Source of the DNA: Desulfobulbaceae bacterium UBA2213
GTDB lineage: Bacteria; Desulfobacterota; Desulfobulbia; Desulfobulbales; Desulfocapsaceae
Length of the DNA stretch: 24,215 nt
Reading direction: 5' to 3'
Assembly (NCBI GenBank): GCA_002327225.1
Contig: DCUN01000209.1
Span: 9,763 to 33,977, forward strand
The number at the start of each line of letters is the position of its first letter. Positions within the stretch are counted from its first letter, which is position 1. The notes below the pieces were generated by a model. It made no database searches, had not been told where the DNA came from, and was given only the letters and a program-made list of their open reading frames with translations. This document shows positions 22,159 to 24,215 of this stretch, one piece after another. A program made the position numbers and the translations under genes.

Positions 22159-24215
22159 ATGGAAAATAGTTTTTCAATTTTTAACCAGACCGTAACTTTC
22201 ACCAACGAAATCAAAGAGCTCCTTGTTCTTCTGGCTGACGGCGACGAGAATCATCTCTACATCTGCATTGACAAGGAAGGGTTCCTGCATCATGCGGGGA
22301 GGACAACTCCCCAGTCTTCGTCTCAAGAGATTATAGAGGAACTTTCCGCGCGGATAAAAGCTGGACTCAATCTGCAGAACGATTCGCCTGTATGGCCATC
22401 AGCCCATGGTCCATATCACATTTACCCCCTGCCGGAACTACAAGCCACACTCCTCTTCAGCGGTTATAACGACCCGAACACGCCCGCAGATATCTGCCGA
22501 ACGGTCACGCTCTGTCTTGGCTTATTCCACAGCCAGCAAGAGCAAAAGAAGACCTTGCAACGACTCGATATTCAAAAGAAACAGTTCGACCGCACGTTTT
22601 CAGTCCTGGAGCAAAAATACCAGACTATTCTTGAGGAAAATCAGAAAAGTTATCGGATCATCCAGGAACAACAGGCTAATTACTCAAAGACCCTACAAAC
22701 TGAGATCGAGATCCAGACCAAACAGTTACGGGCAGCCACAGCAGCGGCCGAGGCGGCCAATATCGCCAAAAGCGAATTTCTCGCCTCCATGAGCCATGAA
22801 ATCAGAACTCCCATGAACGGCATCATCGGCTTTACCGATATGCTCTTGACTTCAAAACTTGACGAAGAACAAAGCGAGAGCGCTCTTACCATTAAGCGCA
22901 GCGGTGAAGCGCTTCTTGATCTCATCAACAATATCCTTGATTTCTCAAAGGTTGAGGCCGGGCATATGAAGCTCGAGGCCATTGATTTTGATCCGGAGAT
23001 AACAGCGCATGATGTCTGTGACATAGTACGTCCCAAGATTGCCGGCAAACAGATTGAGCTGCTCTGCCGCATTGACGAGCGCTTACCACCCAACGTCATA
23101 GGCGACCCCGGAAAATTCCGCCAGATCCTGGTCAACCTCCTGGGTAATGCCGTTAAATTTACGGAACGAGGAGAGCTGGAACTCTCCCTAGAGGTTGAAG
23201 AAGAAACAGAGGACACCATCCTTCTTCACAGCAGGATTCGGGACACCGGTATTGGTATTGATCCCTCCAAGACAGAGACCATTTTCGAGGCCTTTAAACA
23301 GGCAGATAGCTCAACGACCAGAGAATATGGCGGCACAGGACTTGGCCTGTCGATATGTCGTAAAATCGCTCAGTTAATGAACGGTCAGGTATGGGCTGAG
23401 AGCACACCTGGCCTGGGATCCCTCTTCCATTTTACTGCCGGCATGAAAAAATCAGCCCGACCAAAAACAATAACGGCCCCTGTCAGCAGTCTGAAAAATA
23501 AACGTATCCTCCTCGTCGATGATAACAGGACAAATATCGATATCCTGCTCAATATTTTTCAGCAGCATGACATCGAGACCACCGCACTTATGGATGAAAG
23601 CCAGACCCTGGCAACGCTCATTGCGGCCGACCGAAACAACACTCCTTTTGATGCCGCCATTCTCGACCTGCAGCTCCCTGTCATCTCAGGATTTGATCTT
23701 GCCGCGCAGATCCGCGGGGCAGCGACAAAAAGTCACGACATCCCGCTTCTTGCTTACACCTCCAGTACGGAAAGAATCGCTAACAGGTGCCGAGATGCCG
23801 GTTTTAATGCCTTTCTCACCAAACCAACCCGGCGTGCCCTGCTGCTCAAGACCCTGGCCAAAATAGTGCGCAACCCGGAGAGCAAGAATATTGCCGCGGA
23901 AGAAAAGGGACTCGTCACCCAGTATTCAATTCGTGAGGAGATCAAACACTCCAGCAGGATACTCCTGGCAGAAGACAATCTGGTCAACCAGAAGCTGGCA
24001 ACCATGATGCTCAGCAAGGCCGGATATACGGTAGAGATCGCCAGTAATGGCAGACTGGCAGTTGAGACCTACAGCCGGAACCCCGGCCGGTATGATATTA
24101 TCCTCATGGATATTCAGATGCCGGAGATGGACGGACTGGAGGCCACCCGTCAGATCAGGAAACAAGGCTTTACAGACATTCCCATTGTGGCCATGACCGC
24201 CAATGCCATGAAAGG
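22159..24215 (+). CDS. Soluble hybrid sensor histidine kinase with two receiver domains (3' end outside the window)
   Basis: The frame runs open from ATG 22159 to the window end, 685 codons, so the C-terminus is missing. AGGAG lies seven bases before the start. No transmembrane segment is seen, which makes it cytoplasmic. Residues 1-130 are an unrecognised sensor region and 130-200 a coiled coil. The HisKA motif SMSHEIRTPMNGIIG has the phospho-accepting H213. The ATPase domain follows: N box NLLGNAVKF (326), G1 DTGIGI (362), G2 GGTGLGLSI (391). Receiver 1 has D454/D455, phospho-Asp D503 and K555. Receiver 2 has E605/D606, D651 in LMDIQMPEMDG and T680. A further Hpt domain could lie beyond the window. 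It is paired with the HDOD gene. Confidence 0.95.
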   Translation, partial: MENSFSIFNQTVTFTNEIKELLVLLADGDENHLYICIDKEGFLHHAGRTTPQSSSQEIIEELSARIKAGLNLQNDSPVWPSAHGPYHIYPLPELQATLLFSGYNDPNTPADICRTVTLCLGLFHSQQEQKKTLQRLDIQKKQFDRTFSVLEQKYQTILEENQKSYRIIQEQQANYSKTLQTEIEIQTKQLRAATAAAEAANIAKSEFLASMSHEIRTPMNGIIGFTDMLLTSKLDEEQSESALTIKRSGEALLDLINNILDFSKVEAGHMKLEAIDFDPEITAHDVCDIVRPKIAGKQIELLCRIDERLPPNVIGDPGKFRQILVNLLGNAVKFTERGELELSLEVEEETEDTILLHSRIRDTGIGIDPSKTETIFEAFKQADSSTTREYGGTGLGLSICRKIAQLMNGQVWAESTPGLGSLFHFTAGMKKSARPKTITAPVSSLKNKRILLVDDNRTNIDILLNIFQQHDIETTALMDESQTLATLIAADRNNTPFDAAILDLQLPVISGFDLAAQIRGAATKSHDIPLLAYTSSTERIANRCRDAGFNAFLTKPTRRALLLKTLAKIVRNPESKNIAAEEKGLVTQYSIREEIKHSSRILLAEDNLVNQKLATMMLSKAGYTVEIASNGRLAVETYSRNPGRYDIILMDIQMPEMDGLEATRQIRKQGFTDIPIVAMTANAMK

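Overview
The window is ordinary, densely packed chromosomal DNA from a Gram-negative bacterium, most likely a Desulfobacterota (deltaproteobacterial) species, perhaps Desulfobulbales-like. The outer-membrane genes (LolA, Pal, Skp/OmpH, heptose kinase) show a Gram-negative envelope. RNase Y, RemA/DUF370 and the minus-strand order zapB-zapA-6S RNA-rny-tyrS fit the deltaproteobacterial type. The taxonomic assignment is inference from gene content and order, not from a marker comparison. No phage, IS element, CRISPR array, tRNA or rRNA was seen.

Layout. 1-3612 (+): the 3' end of lolA, translationally coupled to a large radical SAM protein with an atypical cysteine motif, then a four-S1-domain RNA-binding protein. 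3645-3680: a perfect hairpin between convergent units. 3707-8168 (-): a compact six-gene operon read as DUF3786 Fe-S protein, rfaE1, yicC, remA, gmk, rlmB, with four-base overlaps at four of the five junctions. 8294-9522 (-): pal then skp, ending in a strong terminator. 9821-12073 (+): alpha-glucan phosphorylase. 12406-14111 (+): an unknown 140-residue protein coupled to a second radical SAM protein. 14108-14732: a possible 42-residue ORF (-) divergent from a Fur/PerR-type regulator (+), with a palindrome between them. 14755-19867 (-): Nudix hydrolase, zapB, zapA, 6S RNA, rny and tyrS, with a terminator after the 6S region. 19941-24215 (+): lytic transglycosylase, HDOD protein and a soluble hybrid histidine kinase cut by the window end.

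Functional themes are envelope biogenesis (LolA, Pal, Skp, RfaE1, lytic transglycosylase), RNA metabolism (S1 protein, RlmB, YicC, RNase Y, 6S RNA, TyrS), division (ZapA/ZapB) and signalling (HDOD plus hybrid kinase).

The least explained material is: the two radical SAM genes, one with CX4CX2C and one paired with an unknown small protein; a family of imperfect palindromes sharing GCCGTWACG...TTGCAAC ends; a possible small RNA directly downstream of 6S RNA; and a few short ORF-like stretches between genes.
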